64,000 nt of DNA from Thuidium tamariscinum (GCA_947034885.2 OX344752.2:6262001-6326000); one strand, 5' to 3'. Shown: positions 1-11,397, counted from the stretch's first letter. Notes: generated by a model not told the origin, from the letters alone. Program-made: numbers and translations.

Positions 1-1046
1 CCGATCAATGAGTCAAAAGTTATGAAGATTTTGAGTTTGGGGTAGTTTGCGGCCAGTTACAGAATCTCTACAGTCCAAAAAATGTTTGAAATTCTTCATT
101 TAATTCAATTTTTCATATTTTTGAAAAAAAATAAAAATGGAAGGTTTAGATTGTTTATTACAACATCTTAACCATTGGGATTGAAAATTTTCAATTCCAT
201 GAATAAAATGTTCACAATTTAGTATTTTGGCTCATTTTTTACTTCTTTCTATTTACTTATTTTTTCCTATATGTTGTACAATTTCAAATGGTTTGAAATT
301 TTTTGAGAATGTAGCCAACTTGCATTGAAGTATGAATTAAGAGAGTAACCACCATTTTGAAATTTTTTTCACACAAATGTGACCTTGTGAAGTGCAGCTG
401 CCCGGATTTTCACAGGGATAAAAAAACAATTTTTGTCAATTCAAATGCTTATATCTTGCAATCTACACGGTGGAAATTTCTGAAATTTTTTCCACATGTT
501 AACAAACCACCTTACTACAAGATCCTACGGTTACATGAGTCAAAAATGTGTTTAAAAAAAAAGAATTTGCACTTGTATCAGAAATGGCAGTTTTGGAGCA
601 TTTTTGGTGAAAACATAGTCAGGGCTTTAGGGGTTACCAAACAACTATGCCAGAAGACACTTTCTCTTTATAGCACTAAAATAGTATAACTAGAATATAA
701 TGATGAAGGAATAGTGTCTTTCCTTTCATTTAAAAAGTCCATAACCCTACAAAGACAAGGTCACTAAGGGAATATTAAGATACATTGTGAACCATCTACT
801 AAAAAAAGCCTTCATTTGAGGTCAAACTATTTTGCATGATTCTTTTTTTACCACAAAATTGCAAAGATGAACATCCACACTTCAAGAACATCTTATATGG
901 AAAGATTCTTTATCATCCATTAGACATTTAGTACTCATAATAACATTACAAGGTTAAGGTAGCTACTCAAACTTCCTTACAGTAGCTTCTATCAATGTAA
1001 CTTAAACCTCTTCTTGTACAATCCAAAGCCAATATTTTGGCTTCAA
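1..1046. other. AT-rich intergenic sequence, no gene seen
   Basis: AT-rich sequence with many A and T runs. A 110-codon open frame on the plus strand (357-689) is rich in Lys, Phe and Leu, has no recognisable domain, and looks like a chance opening. No RNA gene or clear repeat boundary is seen before the TIR element that begins near 1047. Confidence 0.5.
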
Positions 1047-1777
1047 GGGTCATTGCAAGAAACACAATTGGACATACTCTCTCATTGTCTCGGGCATTGT
1101 CTACAATAACTTTTGAAGCACAAGTTGAATGAACATGAAATTTTTATTGAAGATCTATAGCTTTATTTTTATCACACCTCTTATTTTTAGAAATTACAAA
1201 AAATCATTTTATATTTAAAAACTATTTTTGTTAATTTATCACAAGTTGAGGTTTAGGTATTTTCACTACGTTATGAGCCCCTAAATTTAAATATTTGGAG
1301 TTGAAACTTTCATGGTCTACTTGCATAATAAAAAAACTCATATCTACCAAAGGAAATCTAAAAATACATTATTTTAAGTTCTCCACATGAGTACAAACAA
1401 CACTTCTGTTGCACACAATTTTTGAACATTGAAGATGGTTCTTGGATCTTTTCTTTTGGTGAAATGTCATCAATATCAACTCTTCCTAAATAGCCAATTT
1501 TTATTTTTAAGAAAAATTTCTTTCTCTATTTTCTATAAATTAAAATGTAAAATTACAATGACAAAATTACTTTCATGAGATTTTGCACTTTTCTAGTTCA
1601 CCTACTTAGAAAAAATTTATATACTTTTCCTTCTTAGGGTACCTTATTTTTAAAGATATAAATATATGAAACTTATTTTTTACCTTTTAAAAAAATTATT
1701 TTTCTAATTTTAAAGTACTTCTGGAAAAAACAGTGAAAAACGCTACGCTTTTTTAACGCCGTTTCTTGCAATGACCC
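1047..1777. mobile_element. Non-autonomous TIR element, 4-bp-TSD family (copy I)
   Basis: The ends are inverted copies: GGGTCATTGCAAGAAAC on the left and GTTTCTTGCAATGACCC on the right. The 4-bp direct repeat TCAA flanks the element (1043-1046 and 1778-1781). The interior is AT-rich and has no transposase-like frame. Copies at 26760, 27277 and 29734 have the same kind of ends and also carry 4-bp duplications. The superfamily is not determined. Sola and Ginger elements are known to make 4-bp duplications, but the TIR alone does not assign it. Confidence 0.65.
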
Positions 1778-1944
1778 TCAACACCAATAAAAATAAAAAT
1801 AAATTCAAAAAACCATCTTTGCCTAGCTCTCTACAAAGAAAACCAACCCATGACAAGCAAAGTGTCCAATGCACATACCTAAAAAATCATTCATTATAGT
1901 CTTACATCAATGGCAAACTTTGTCTAATAATCAAAATTACGACT

Positions 1945-2330
1945 TTATTAGGTTGGATAGTAGCCAATTTCAATGACTTGGATGATGGCAGAGCTATTAG
2001 TGATTGCTTTAAGAACTTCCACCTTCTTTAGTGTTAGTGTAAATTCATTAGAAGAACTCACTTTTTAACTCCTTGATGTCATGGTCATTCTATAAAATAT
2101 TGTAGCCATATTAAAAATATTGTGACTACTTTAGGTGGTAAAATGTCCATTATGGGTACACTTTTTGGTAGTTTGGGAGTAGTCCAAAGACTATTTTAGA
2201 CCAATTGTGGAGCACATTTCAATAATTCATAAAACCAATATATCCTTCATCAAGAAAATAAAATTTCAATTGCTTTGTCCATTTCTCATGTTTGTCTTTA
2301 CATTAAAAAAAAATTCTTAATTTCAAAAAT
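1945..2330 (+). repeat. Dispersed repeat family R6, copy 1
   Basis: This segment resembles 29415-29720 and 38880-39260 in order and wording. It begins with an ATTAGGTTGGAT-like stretch, followed by a GGATGATGG-like stretch, a TGTAGCCATATTAAAAATAT-type block and a final TTCATAAAA block. It has no open reading frame. Boundaries are approximate and I did not find clear terminal repeats. A weaker related stretch may follow at about 2440-2700. Confidence 0.45.
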
Positions 2331-2889
2331 GCCAATAGGGCAAACTAGCCATCTTGCCTATCATAGGTTGGTTTAAGGTAAAACAATCCATTGCAATCAA
2401 ATGACCCATAATGGACACCTAATGATCCATTATGGTTTTCAAGGCACAATGAATGTTTACTTTGACACCAATAGAGTGATTAGTGACCTCATTAGGAACA
2501 CCTTACTTTTTTAATGCAAATCATTGTAGGAAGTGACTTTTCATAGCCTTCTACTTTAGAATTTATTGTAACTACTTTAAGTGATTAAGATGAATATATT
2601 GAATTAAGTTTTTGTTGGTTATTGGATAGCCTATTGACTCTTTGTCTTCAAAATGTAATTTCAATTGCTCTCACTATTTGTCACACTTATCCTCACATGG
2701 GATAAAATTTAAAAATTTCACCAGTGGCATGAGGGCAAACCCCAAATTCTAACTTGACATGAGGGTACATTCGGCAAATTCTAACTCCATATTTGCAATC
2801 AGAGGCTTCAAATTAGCTAAGAGAGGTGTACAAGGTAAATTAGTCAAGCCCAAAATACGGGGCTTAGCTGCCAACTGCTCTGCGTCGGC

Positions 2890-3072
2890 CGCGCCCCGCT
2901 TTGCCCTGCGCCTCGGCGTGCTCTTTGTTCGTTTGTTAGCTTGTTAGGGTGTTGGGTGGTGTTGGGTGGGTGGGTTTCTTTTCTCTCCCCCAGGCCGCTT
3001 GCGGCTGGGTTCTTTGTTCTCCTTCTTTGCAATGAAATTCCGTTTCATTTGTGCCAAAAAAAAATTAAAAAA
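2890..3072 (+). mobile_element. Possible SINE/LINE 3' end with A-rich tail
   Basis: A GC-richer block contains the short hairpin GGCCGCTTGCGGC-like (about 2993-3006) and T-rich text. It ends with AATGAAATTCCGTTTCATT, a self-complementary stem-loop, followed by an A-rich tail (3057-3072). A similar AATGAAATTATGTTTCATT plus A-run occurs at 39854-39890. A stem-loop followed by oligo-A is typical of a retroposon 3' end. No A or B box and no reverse transcriptase frame could be recognised, so SINE and truncated LINE cannot be told apart. Confidence 0.35.
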
Positions 3073-4087
3073 ATACGGGGCTTATTTTCTCCTTGCACCT
3101 GGAGTAGTCCCGACCTTGAAATGGAACCAAAATAACGTTTCACAGTGCCCGACCTTGCTATTCTTATATCATCTCACAATTATGGATATTGTACATCTTC
3201 CATTTCTATCCAAAAGTAGGGGTCAACATGTCATAGGGGTCAGTTCATTTAAGACAAAGTTGGTAGGTACATATTGCAACAGTAAGACCTCGGTGGGCCA
3301 CATTGATGATTCGGTTCAAAATCCAAAGCTCAGAAGCCTCTTCGGAAAAGGCATGCACAGATGAGAAGTATCTTTCTTTTCCTCATCAGTATTTTGGGGT
3401 CCAGTGCCACAGATACCGGTAGCAACTTCTCAAAGGTATTTCTGTCTCGTCACTCTCAAGAGAAAGCTCGTCATATTTGATATGAAGATTGCACACTGAA
3501 GTTATACAACACATCTTTCCGGCACAGTTTGAAGTTAGAAGTAGACCACAAGAATGGTCATTTTATGGTAGTTTGCAAAATATAGCAGTATGACAAGATG
3601 TACATGACATACTCACTCCAGACAACGCATACAGAGATCCTAATTCTCTTGGTCATCCAGATGATGTCTATTTTCTTCTTGTATAAGGCCCAAACAATGA
3701 CTACCCCATTGTAACAGTAGGGGAGATCATCACTCTAGAGTTCCATGCTGTAAAATTTGACAACTGAAAAACTTCACCAGTATGTGCCGAAAAGTGAAGT
3801 GGATCATGTCAACAAACGTAAAGCTTTGGACTCCATTCGCCCAAAGAGCCTCCCCTAAAAAATTAACAGCGTATTTGGTGGACAAAGCATCCACCGAATA
3901 GAAGAGGGTAAAAAGAACTTTCTGGACCGGTTACTTCACTTAAAAGATGGAAGAAACCAGAGGGAATTGAAAATGTATGCTTCTGAAAAAAGCTACAAAA
4001 GCTAAAAGATTCTTCTGTTTCGTTTTTTTCATATTCAAGAATAAAAGAAGGCTAGACTACAGATAAGATGGTCACACTGATACGATG
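3073..4087. other. Unassigned sequence downstream of the PAS-receiver gene
   Basis: This is less AT-rich than the flanking desert. It may include the 3' untranslated region of the minus-strand gene ending at 4088. A plus-strand frame at 2966-3364 is open for 132 codons but matches no family I know. Short fragments on the plus strand at 3630-3740 vaguely recall a chromatin-reader domain, but stops interrupt them. It could be a decayed gene, a long 3' UTR or an old transposon remnant. Confidence 0.3.
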
Positions 4088-6040
4088 CTATCTGGCTCGG
4101 ATGAGAGTACTGGTCCACGAATTGAACGACGTACGCGGTGATTTGTTGGCGAAGTCAAGATGGTCGATTTGAACCCCCAAAGAATGTAGAGTGTCGCACA
4201 TCTGCTGCACTCGAAGTGGATAGTTTATGATCTCATCCAATCCTGCTGCAACATCTTTCTGGCCTGATTCTTGCCATCTGAAACGATCACAAAGAAATAG
4301 TTATTAGTCAAAGCTCTGGAAACAGAACACCAAATGCAAAACCGACTTACACATAATTGAAGGAGTAAGAACTACGAAGTACAATGAGTACTCTTACATG
4401 ACACTCCCTCGGGGCACGAATGAGCTCCTATTAGCAGTGTTATGTGTGTTCACAACTTGCCCAATCCGGCGTTTACATAACTTGGTAGATTCAAGGGACA
4501 GAGCGATAACAGAGTCATCAGAGAGGGTTGAGGAAAATGCATTGAATACCTGTCAAGGTCAGTGACAGCAACAACGGGAATGCGTGTAGTGATGTTCGGA
4601 CTGCTGCAACTGGACTCCATGTTGCGAAGCTGCCGGATCAAGGCATAATCATCATCTCGTGCAGCATCCAGGTTCACAAACACCACAGAGAATCCTTCCG
4701 GGTCTTGCATGCTCTGTTCAAACACATACAGCGCTTCACTCCCGCTGCTTGCACAGGAAACTTCAAACCCGCAACGCTCGAGAACCAAAGTGAGGGACTT
4801 GCGACCGCGGGCATTGGAGTCGATCACCATGGCCCTTGCTTGAGTCAAGCTGCTACGACCCAAGCTGTTACTGGCGCCGGAGCTCTGCTCACTCTTGCAC
4901 CAATCCTGCGAACTGATCGATGTGTTGTCAGCCTCGTAGGCGATGTTGGCTGGGTCACCATACATGTCGATGGGGTCTCTGACTGTACCGAAGTAAGGAG
5001 ACGGTGGCTGCTCCAGTGCAGCCAAAAAGAGATCCTCCCGAGGGCTGTCGTAGCTGTTCACCTGTTCCTCCTCCAAGTCCAAGATGCTCATATGGTCCAT
5101 GGCGCTCACATTGCAGTCCAGTTTCAACGCTGGCTGCTCCAGCTTGGGCGTGGGGCCCAGCGGCATGATGACGCAAACAGCGCCAGAGATGGCGTCCACA
5201 CCGTCTGTTCGCGCACTTGCCATCAGCACGGCGTTCACGTTCTTGCCCCACTTGGTCTTCAAGCTCCAAATCTCCTGCGCCGAGTCCCGACCCTCCAGCG
5301 CCGCCTTCAGAATATCATCACACTCCCTGAGAAAAAACAAACCGCTCACGGTTAGGATTCTGCAAGAAGCACAACTTCACGGACACGAACATGTGGAAGA
5401 GTTAAAAGAATGGCAGATGCTTGAGAGAAGTGCTTACTTCTCAGAGACTTGGTTGCTGAACAAAGAAGCTGTAAAGTTGGGCATCGCGAACACTTCGCTT
5501 TCATTCCAACCGGTTGCGTCAGCAGCACGTCTGTTGGAACACAATAAGCATGAACCACATTAGAACACACTTTCAAATTTGACAGCGAGAATCCTGTGCG
5601 GCAAATCTTTACAACTGCTGTAAACGGCTTCCTCCGTCCCTCCCTGACAGAATAGCATCTACAGGCAAGGCAAAAGAAGATCTCACACTCAGATCAGAAG
5701 AAGACACTCCACTGGGGACTCTAGAACATCGGTCAAAACCCTCTCAAGACCACGAAACCATACCCCCGAGTCACAACCAAGAAACAAGAAGCTTTGCTTG
5801 AAGCTGCTAAACTTGACGGCTAGGAAGCACGTGGCGTAGCCCAATTGCGCACCTGTTCCAGAAGGTGCAGCGCATTTTCAAGTCCACCCCGAACATGGGC
5901 ACGGGCAGCTCGTCCGCGTGCACAAGCGAGTCATTAGGCTCCACGGGTCGTCGGTCACAAGCCCGGGGGGAGCCTCGAAGCTCCGCTACGAAGTCCAGTG
6001 CAGCACGCTGGTGGTTCACCATCAGGGGGGCTCCTGACAT
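4088..6040 (-). CDS. PAS domain plus pseudo-receiver domain protein, 4 exons, 415 aa
   Basis: Minus-strand gene with exons 6040-5853, 5530-5438, 5326-4550 and 4277-4088. All introns are GT..AG and all phases agree; the total is 1248 nt with a TAG stop. Residues about 45-135 read as a PAS domain: PVPMFGVD, then FWNRRAADATGWNESEV, then a linker and a SGAVCVIMPLG strand. An acidic Ser-rich linker follows. Residues about 257-390 fold like a two-component receiver (ARAMVIDSN at the first strand, IPVVAVTD at the fourth), but key sites are changed: only one acidic residue in the first-strand pocket (D263, S264), N312 where the phosphoacceptor Asp is expected, and NYPL replacing the usual Lys-Pro motif. 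No histidine kinase or ATPase domain lies between the two domains. The start was chosen at 6040 (MSGAPLMVNHQ); an in-frame ATG at 6088 is an alternative. The function is unknown. PAS domains sense ligands or redox state and unphosphorylatable receivers act as protein-binding modules, so a signalling adaptor is inferred. Confidence 0.75.
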
Positions 6041-7060
6041 TCCCCCGAATCCCCCGCCCACTCTTCTGACTCCGACCTCCAACACCATTCTCAACCCAGC
6101 TCTCCAACCCAAAACACCGCACCAGATCACCTCCTACCAACACCACCAAAGCCAATCACCGCAAACAACTCTTTTCACTCCCGAACATCAACCTCTTCCA
6201 ATTACACCGCGTCAAATTTCCTGTAAAATCACCATGCGCACAATCAGCCTCCAAAGTAAACCGAACAACTCCTCATGTTACATAACGATCGCAACAACAC
6301 CAACCAAACTCTCAACCCGTGGTTCAAAGCGCACCATCAAGTACACTACCATGTCTACATCACTAAAATCCCTAACGCAACGAATCAAATTCTCCTGTTC
6401 ACGTCCTCTGGACTTGACGAAACTCACAAAACACACTAGGTCAAGAAACTAACATTCCGAACTCGAAAGCTGCAAAGAAAGGAAGCCACAAAGTCACCAC
6501 CCCTGCATCCCCATCACTACATCACTACCGACACAACAAAGACGCGTAAGACCTTCCTTCGTACATCCCGGAGACTCAACAAGCACATTCGTTTCGCATC
6601 CCAAGCTACGTGGTGGGATGTCTGACTTCAAAACTGAAACGCGACGAAGAGGAAGGGGAGCATACCTTCGAAGGAAAACACGGAAGGGAGGCACAAGAGC
6701 TTGAGAGAAGAAAACGAAGTTACTCGCGAGCGACGTACGAAGAAGCACACCGAGCAGAGGGTGCACTGGAGGAGAGGAAATGTGGGCGGTCGACAATCGG
6801 GAAGAAGAAGTGCCGGAGAAGAAGGTGGGCGAGGATCTAAGTAAGCGCGAGCGATGCGCTGCAGCTGCTGGTGACGCAGTGGCGCCCACCGCTGGGGTCG
6901 GTACCTGCATGGAGGGGACGGTACTGTTCGGGGTCGCGGGGGTGGTAGGATGGGCAGGTGGGCCTTGCACGGAACTCCACGATCTATCCGGGCCGTGCAA
7001 TTACGCTTGGGAGTGTGGGCTACAAACGAAGTGCTTGGGCCTTCTATAGAAACTAGCATA
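6041..7060 (-). promoter_or_regulatory. 5' leader and promoter region of the PAS-receiver gene
   Basis: GC- and CpG-rich sequence upstream of the minus-strand start at 6040. It ends abruptly where AT-rich desert begins near 7060. Several overlapping open frames occur on both strands (for example 6494-7059 minus), but they are Pro/Ser/Arg-rich and match nothing, as expected of GC-rich non-coding leader. A 5' UTR intron may be present. No confident TATA box was identified. Confidence 0.4.
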
Positions 7061-7280
7061 GCCTTAACTTATTGCAGTGTAGTATTTGAACTACGGACAA
7101 GATAAGATAAATAACATTGGGGATGATAGGACGAAATATTGAGGATGAAAATCTGACTTCATTTGTGACAATGGGTCATGACAGATTGCATGACACAATG
7201 TGTACTTATTATATAGAGCCATAGATAATGTATTAGATAACCTTCGAGCCGCGGTAGCGGCGAGAAGGTTATTGGACATA

Positions 7281-7551
7281 AGGTAGGTACACCCAAAAGC
7301 GCCAGTTTTTCAGTTGTGCCTAGTTCTTGTTATTATATTGTTCAGATTTTTTACAGTCTTGTTGGTGAGTGAAAGCATGTTCCAACGCACCAAAGAACAG
7401 TGGATTTGGATACTGTATGCAAAAGTTATTAATAGTCAAAGTGTGTTTCTGAAAGCGCCATCTACAGTCTAGATACATGACTGATTTTGAAAATGTATGT
7501 ACGTTGTACAGAGCTCTTTAAGGTTAGGTGCCATTTTGGGTGTATCTACCT
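7281..7551 (+). mobile_element. TA-flanked mariner/Stowaway-like MITE, copy A
   Basis: The left end AGGTAGGTACACCCAAAAGC and the right end GGGTGTATCTACCT form terminal inverted repeats, with TA on both sides (7279-7280 and 7552-7553). Length is 271 bp. The interior shares blocks with other copies, such as TTCCAACGCACCAAAGAA and a stretch around AAAAGTTATTAATAGTCAAAG. It has no coding capacity. TA target duplications and a short length fit Tc1/mariner-derived MITEs. Confidence 0.75.
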
Positions 7552-7553
7552 TA

Positions 7554-9836
7554 ACCAATTATTCACTTTTCAATCCAACTTTTGATCTTCATGATCCAAA
7601 GGTGTAGGAAGCAAGTTGAAAGGAAAGAAGGTTATGAGTTATAACTTGAAATGGTGATGGTGATGGATAGCCCATGGCAAAGAGCCACATTAGCATTGAA
7701 AAGTCAACAACCGGTTATGGTCTTGCAAAATTATTGTGGGTACAAGAACAATGTGATCCTAGCTTACTTTAGGGTTGGAGATATTGAAAACTTCTAAGGT
7801 AAATTAACCCATCACCAACCATTGACCTAGTCTCATCCAATTGTAAGATTCTTATTGATTCTTTAACAACAGTACTTGTCTTAACTTCACTTGTTGTGAA
7901 GTTAAGACATGCACTACTATTATAGATTCTCACTTAAAAATCTATGATGGCCCTACATCTAGGTGTTATTGGATCAATGGTGGATATTGGATGAAGCTAC
8001 TTTAAATGTCCAAAGTCTTCTTTAGAGTTGATGGTTTGAGAAAAAACATCTTAAAATATGATTTGGAAGAATATTTTGGAATTGATATGCATAAAGAAGT
8101 AGTAGATTTTGAGTTTTAGATTCCATTTGTATGGTTAGATTCACCAATGCCATCACCAATAAATGAATTAAATTTTTTGTAGTCTTTTAACCTTCATTAG
8201 AAAGATAACTATGATGGAATTAATAGAAATCATGTTGTTGGGCTCTTTGCATGCACATAATTGGACAACTTCTAAATAAATTTTCTTAAACATCCAAGTA
8301 TAAATTAAAACATGTAGAAATCTAGCATTGGATTGGTGTGGCATCAAATGCCTAGTCACCGACATTTTATAGCAATTACTAACCCCTAATGACCTAAACA
8401 ACCATTTTCAAGTCACTGTGTTTTGGATTGCCCATCTTCAAATGTTTAAGTTTTGTTATTTAAAAAGGATTTGTTTGGAGTATGGATTAAAAAAGTTAGC
8501 TTAATAATGTGATTTTTGCCCACCTCTAATTCAAATGACTCGTGGACAAGACAAGTGTGGCATTCTTGTTTTTCTTTCAAACCCTACTTTCATTTCAATG
8601 ACCATTGTGCATTGCAAGCTTGACCATGAATTGAAAATGACCATAATATGTTGTGAAATTATAGATGAGCAATGTCAACTCTCTTGTCTTTTATTGAGCA
8701 CACTTTTTGAAATATTCACTCTTAACATGAACTCCAAAATCCTACAATTACATTTTATTTGATCCCAAGGGAAAAAAAAGAAGCAAACATATTGCTTAAG
8801 TTCTTAGTAGTTTGGGCTTGTTTTAACAAGTTATCTTCCTTTGGTCATCATGGGTTGAGTGACAAATGCATGTAGCATATCTCTTGATGCTATGCTAATG
8901 CAATTCTAATAAACCCATTTGTCATGCAAAGTAATGCCAATAAATAAAATATATATCAAACTACAACCTTATTGAAAATTAAATCTTGCAAATTTTTGTC
9001 CATAATATCCATTTTCTAGACATGAGACTCTAAAGTCTATTTTGTAGTGCTAATAATCAGTTTTTTGAAACTTCAAAGTTTATTCATGTCTACAAAATGC
9101 ATGCTAAAGACCAATTTAACCAATTGTAGACAAATCCATAGTCTATAATTAATATCACATTTGTAATTGAATGATAAAAGTATAATATGCATACATTTCA
9201 AATGTAGACTTTTGAGTTAAATGGATCAAGATCATCATTTAGTATCAAATAGAATTTAAAACAAATAAACAATAGACAAGTATCATTTGCCATTCAATAC
9301 ATTTTCATATGTAGAGAATGCTCATTATTAGCACAAAAAAATTCAAAATTAGTTAAATTGAATTTATCAAGTAAATTCAAAATCTTTTATAGATGCTATG
9401 CTAAGAGTATTGTTTAAATGCTTTAAGATGTCATTACTTTAAAGAAGTGAATATAAACTAACTACATTCAAAAATCTTGAACTTATGAGGTAGGATGACA
9501 AATTGTAGTTGTTGCATTATTGGAGCTAATCAGATTCTCAAAAACAAACTAGAAATAAATATATAGCCTTTAATTATTGTCCCTAGGAGGGAATATTGTC
9601 ATCCCTTTGAATTCTAATGTGGTTCTTTGGACTTCCTACAAAGTTGCAATGGTAATCCAAAAGTGTACCTTGAAATTGAGGAATTAGGAAGGAAACTTTG
9701 TTCATGTTTTTAAACTATACGAAGGTATTATTTGAAGTTATAAAACCATGACAATTCAACACAATTGCAATCCTTCCAACCCCAATTGCACTTGGAAGTT
9801 GTCAATCCTATGGAATTTTTACTACACTAGAAATGC
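7554..9836. other. AT-rich gene desert, no feature recognised
   Basis: No plausible gene, RNA or clean repeat boundary is seen in this stretch. Open frames are under 80 codons (8168-8401 minus and 8535-8762 plus) and have biased, domain-free composition. A short inverted repeat built from GTCTTAACTTCAC and its complement lies at 7877-7909. Confidence 0.45.
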
Positions 9837-10039
9837 TACTACAAGAGAAAGGGGTGTTTTAAGTAGTGTCCTAGACATCACGTCTTTTAAGTAATGTCTT
9901 TTAAGTAAGGTTTGAAGTAAAATTTTACTAAAAAGATTGTCTTTTTAGTAAAATTTTACTTCAAACCTTACTTAAAAGACATTACTTAAAAGACGTGATG
10001 TCTAGGACACTACTTAAAACACCCCTTTCTCTTGTAGTG
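9837..10039. mobile_element. CACTA-ended foldback MITE with perfect 99-bp arms
   Basis: Two 99-bp arms (9838-9936 and 9940-10038) are exact reverse complements by eye and are separated by the 3-base loop TTG. The right end reads TTTCTCTTGTAGTG, the reverse of the classic CACTACAAGAGAAA CACTA terminus; the left end is the same except for T in place of the first C. The 3-bp direct repeat TGC flanks it (9834-9836 and 10040-10042), as expected for CACTA transposition. It has no coding capacity. A transcript would fold into a near-perfect long hairpin, so the locus could yield small RNAs. Perfect arms imply a young insertion or ongoing arm correction. Confidence 0.85.
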
Positions 10040-10042
10040 TGC

Positions 10043-11070
10043 AAGAGTGTACAATTGAGTTTAACAATAGGGGTTGCTATGCGTTGGAATATAAAATTGT
10101 TAACCAATTGAAACCATTCACCCATAGTGATTGTCATAATCTCTCTTGAGATCTTTAGGAGTGAGTTTAGTTTTTAGATCCTTGGGAGTCATTAGTTGAT
10201 TAGGAAGTTGCAGAGAATCATTGGTTAATTGAAAGTAGCAATGTTGAGAAGAAAAGAGATCCCTTCATTGTTGGTTAATAATGTTATGGGTCCATTAAGG
10301 TATTCTTTCCTTCGCCTTGTGTACAATTTTCCCCTTTCCAAAATCATGTCTTATGCCCCCTCATTTCCGCACCCCTTTTGTTTTTTGCGTTTTTCTTCAT
10401 CCACAATTCCAAGGGCTTTCTACTTCTTCATTGTTTTTTCTCCATCCATACCTTAAATTAGGTGCTAAGATCTTTGGAACTATTTGTCCCCCAATTGCTT
10501 TCTTAGTACCATCGTAGAGCTCTCAACGAGCAAGTATGCATAGGTTTTGTTTCATGGTATTTGGACCTAAGGGAAGAGGCTCAAAGATCGCTCATTTAAG
10601 GGCTAGTCCGCCTTTTTCATGTATTTTCTTGCATGGAAATATTTTTAGCTCATTTTTTAGTCAAAGAGAAATAGATGAGGAATCTTACACAAGTCGTTTC
10701 ATAATTTTTAAAGCATTTATGAATTACTTAGGAATTTTCAAACACAATCTAGCATAGGGCCTTATTCATGATTGGTAGGCCTTGAAAAATACACACATGC
10801 TTGGTTTGGAAAAGAATATGGCTTTGTTCATAAACTAACATTGCAACATGTAAAAAGTAATCGAGATGGTTTCAGAATGCGACCCTTTCTAAATCTGAAA
10901 TGAATGCTTGAATCAATCATTATATCATATTTTTTAAAATTTGTAAGAAGGTAGTTGGATTACCAATTTCCATTTTAAATAAAATCAGTAGACACCTATC
11001 CACTTAGTTAGGAATGAACTCATTTTAGATTCATAAACCATCCATTGAAGAAGTAAAAAAACAACTCTTA
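10043..11070. other. AT-rich desert, no gene recognised
   Basis: Three overlapping plus-strand open frames (10229-10456, 10317-10517 and 10536-10757) are 66-75 codons long. They are Phe/Pro/Ser-rich and show no domain, start context or splice partners. They could be remnants of an old retroelement but show no diagnostic motif. Confidence 0.4.
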
Positions 11071-11397
11071 AGGTAGAAGGCTCTTAAATGGAGCGGGTTC
11101 TAAAATGGTGCCCTATCTTAAATGTATAGTGCTTTTACATGTTGCTTTTTCATAGCCTTCAGCAATGTCGTGACAATGTACATTTTAGCTAGGGCACCAT
11201 TTTAGAGCCCTATATCCTTTCAACTTCAAAATTTGATAACTAATTAAAAAAAACCTCAGAAAATATGAAACGACTTGGATTAGATGTCAATTCTACTTGC
11301 CTTTCAAGGAAAATTTACTGAAAAATATTCCTAGAAGTTTTACCTCCCTGAAATTCTATCTCAACCCTTAGATGGTCCATTATAGGACCTCTTACCT
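11071..11397 (+). mobile_element. TA-flanked TIR element family R4, copy 1
   Basis: The left end AGGTAGAAGGCTCTTAAATG and the right end reading TATAGGACCTCTTACCT are imperfect inverted repeats, with TA at 11069-11070 and 11398-11399. It is nearly the same sequence as 31983-32298. Shared blocks include ATGGTGCCCTATCTTAAATG, AGGGCACCATTTTA (an internal inverted pair) and AATTTGATAACTAATT. Older relatives are at about 16439-16776 and within 12660-13150. It has no coding capacity. Confidence 0.6.

Noticed and set aside
357..689. A 110-codon frame near the window start
   Set aside because: Low-complexity Lys/Phe-rich product in AT-rich sequence with no domain.
3600..3800. Possible chromatin-reader (BAH-like) coding remnant on the plus strand
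   Set aside because: Only a few residues resemble the family, and stops and frame changes occur every 20-40 codons.
4450..4549. C-terminal extension of the PAS-receiver frame (YSMHFPQPSL...)
   Set aside because: It is read-through of an intron. A GT donor at 4549 and an acceptor at 4278 restore a receiver-like C-terminus in phase.
4705..5355. A 216-codon plus-strand frame
   Set aside because: It lies antisense to exon 3 of the PAS-receiver gene and has no recognisable domain.
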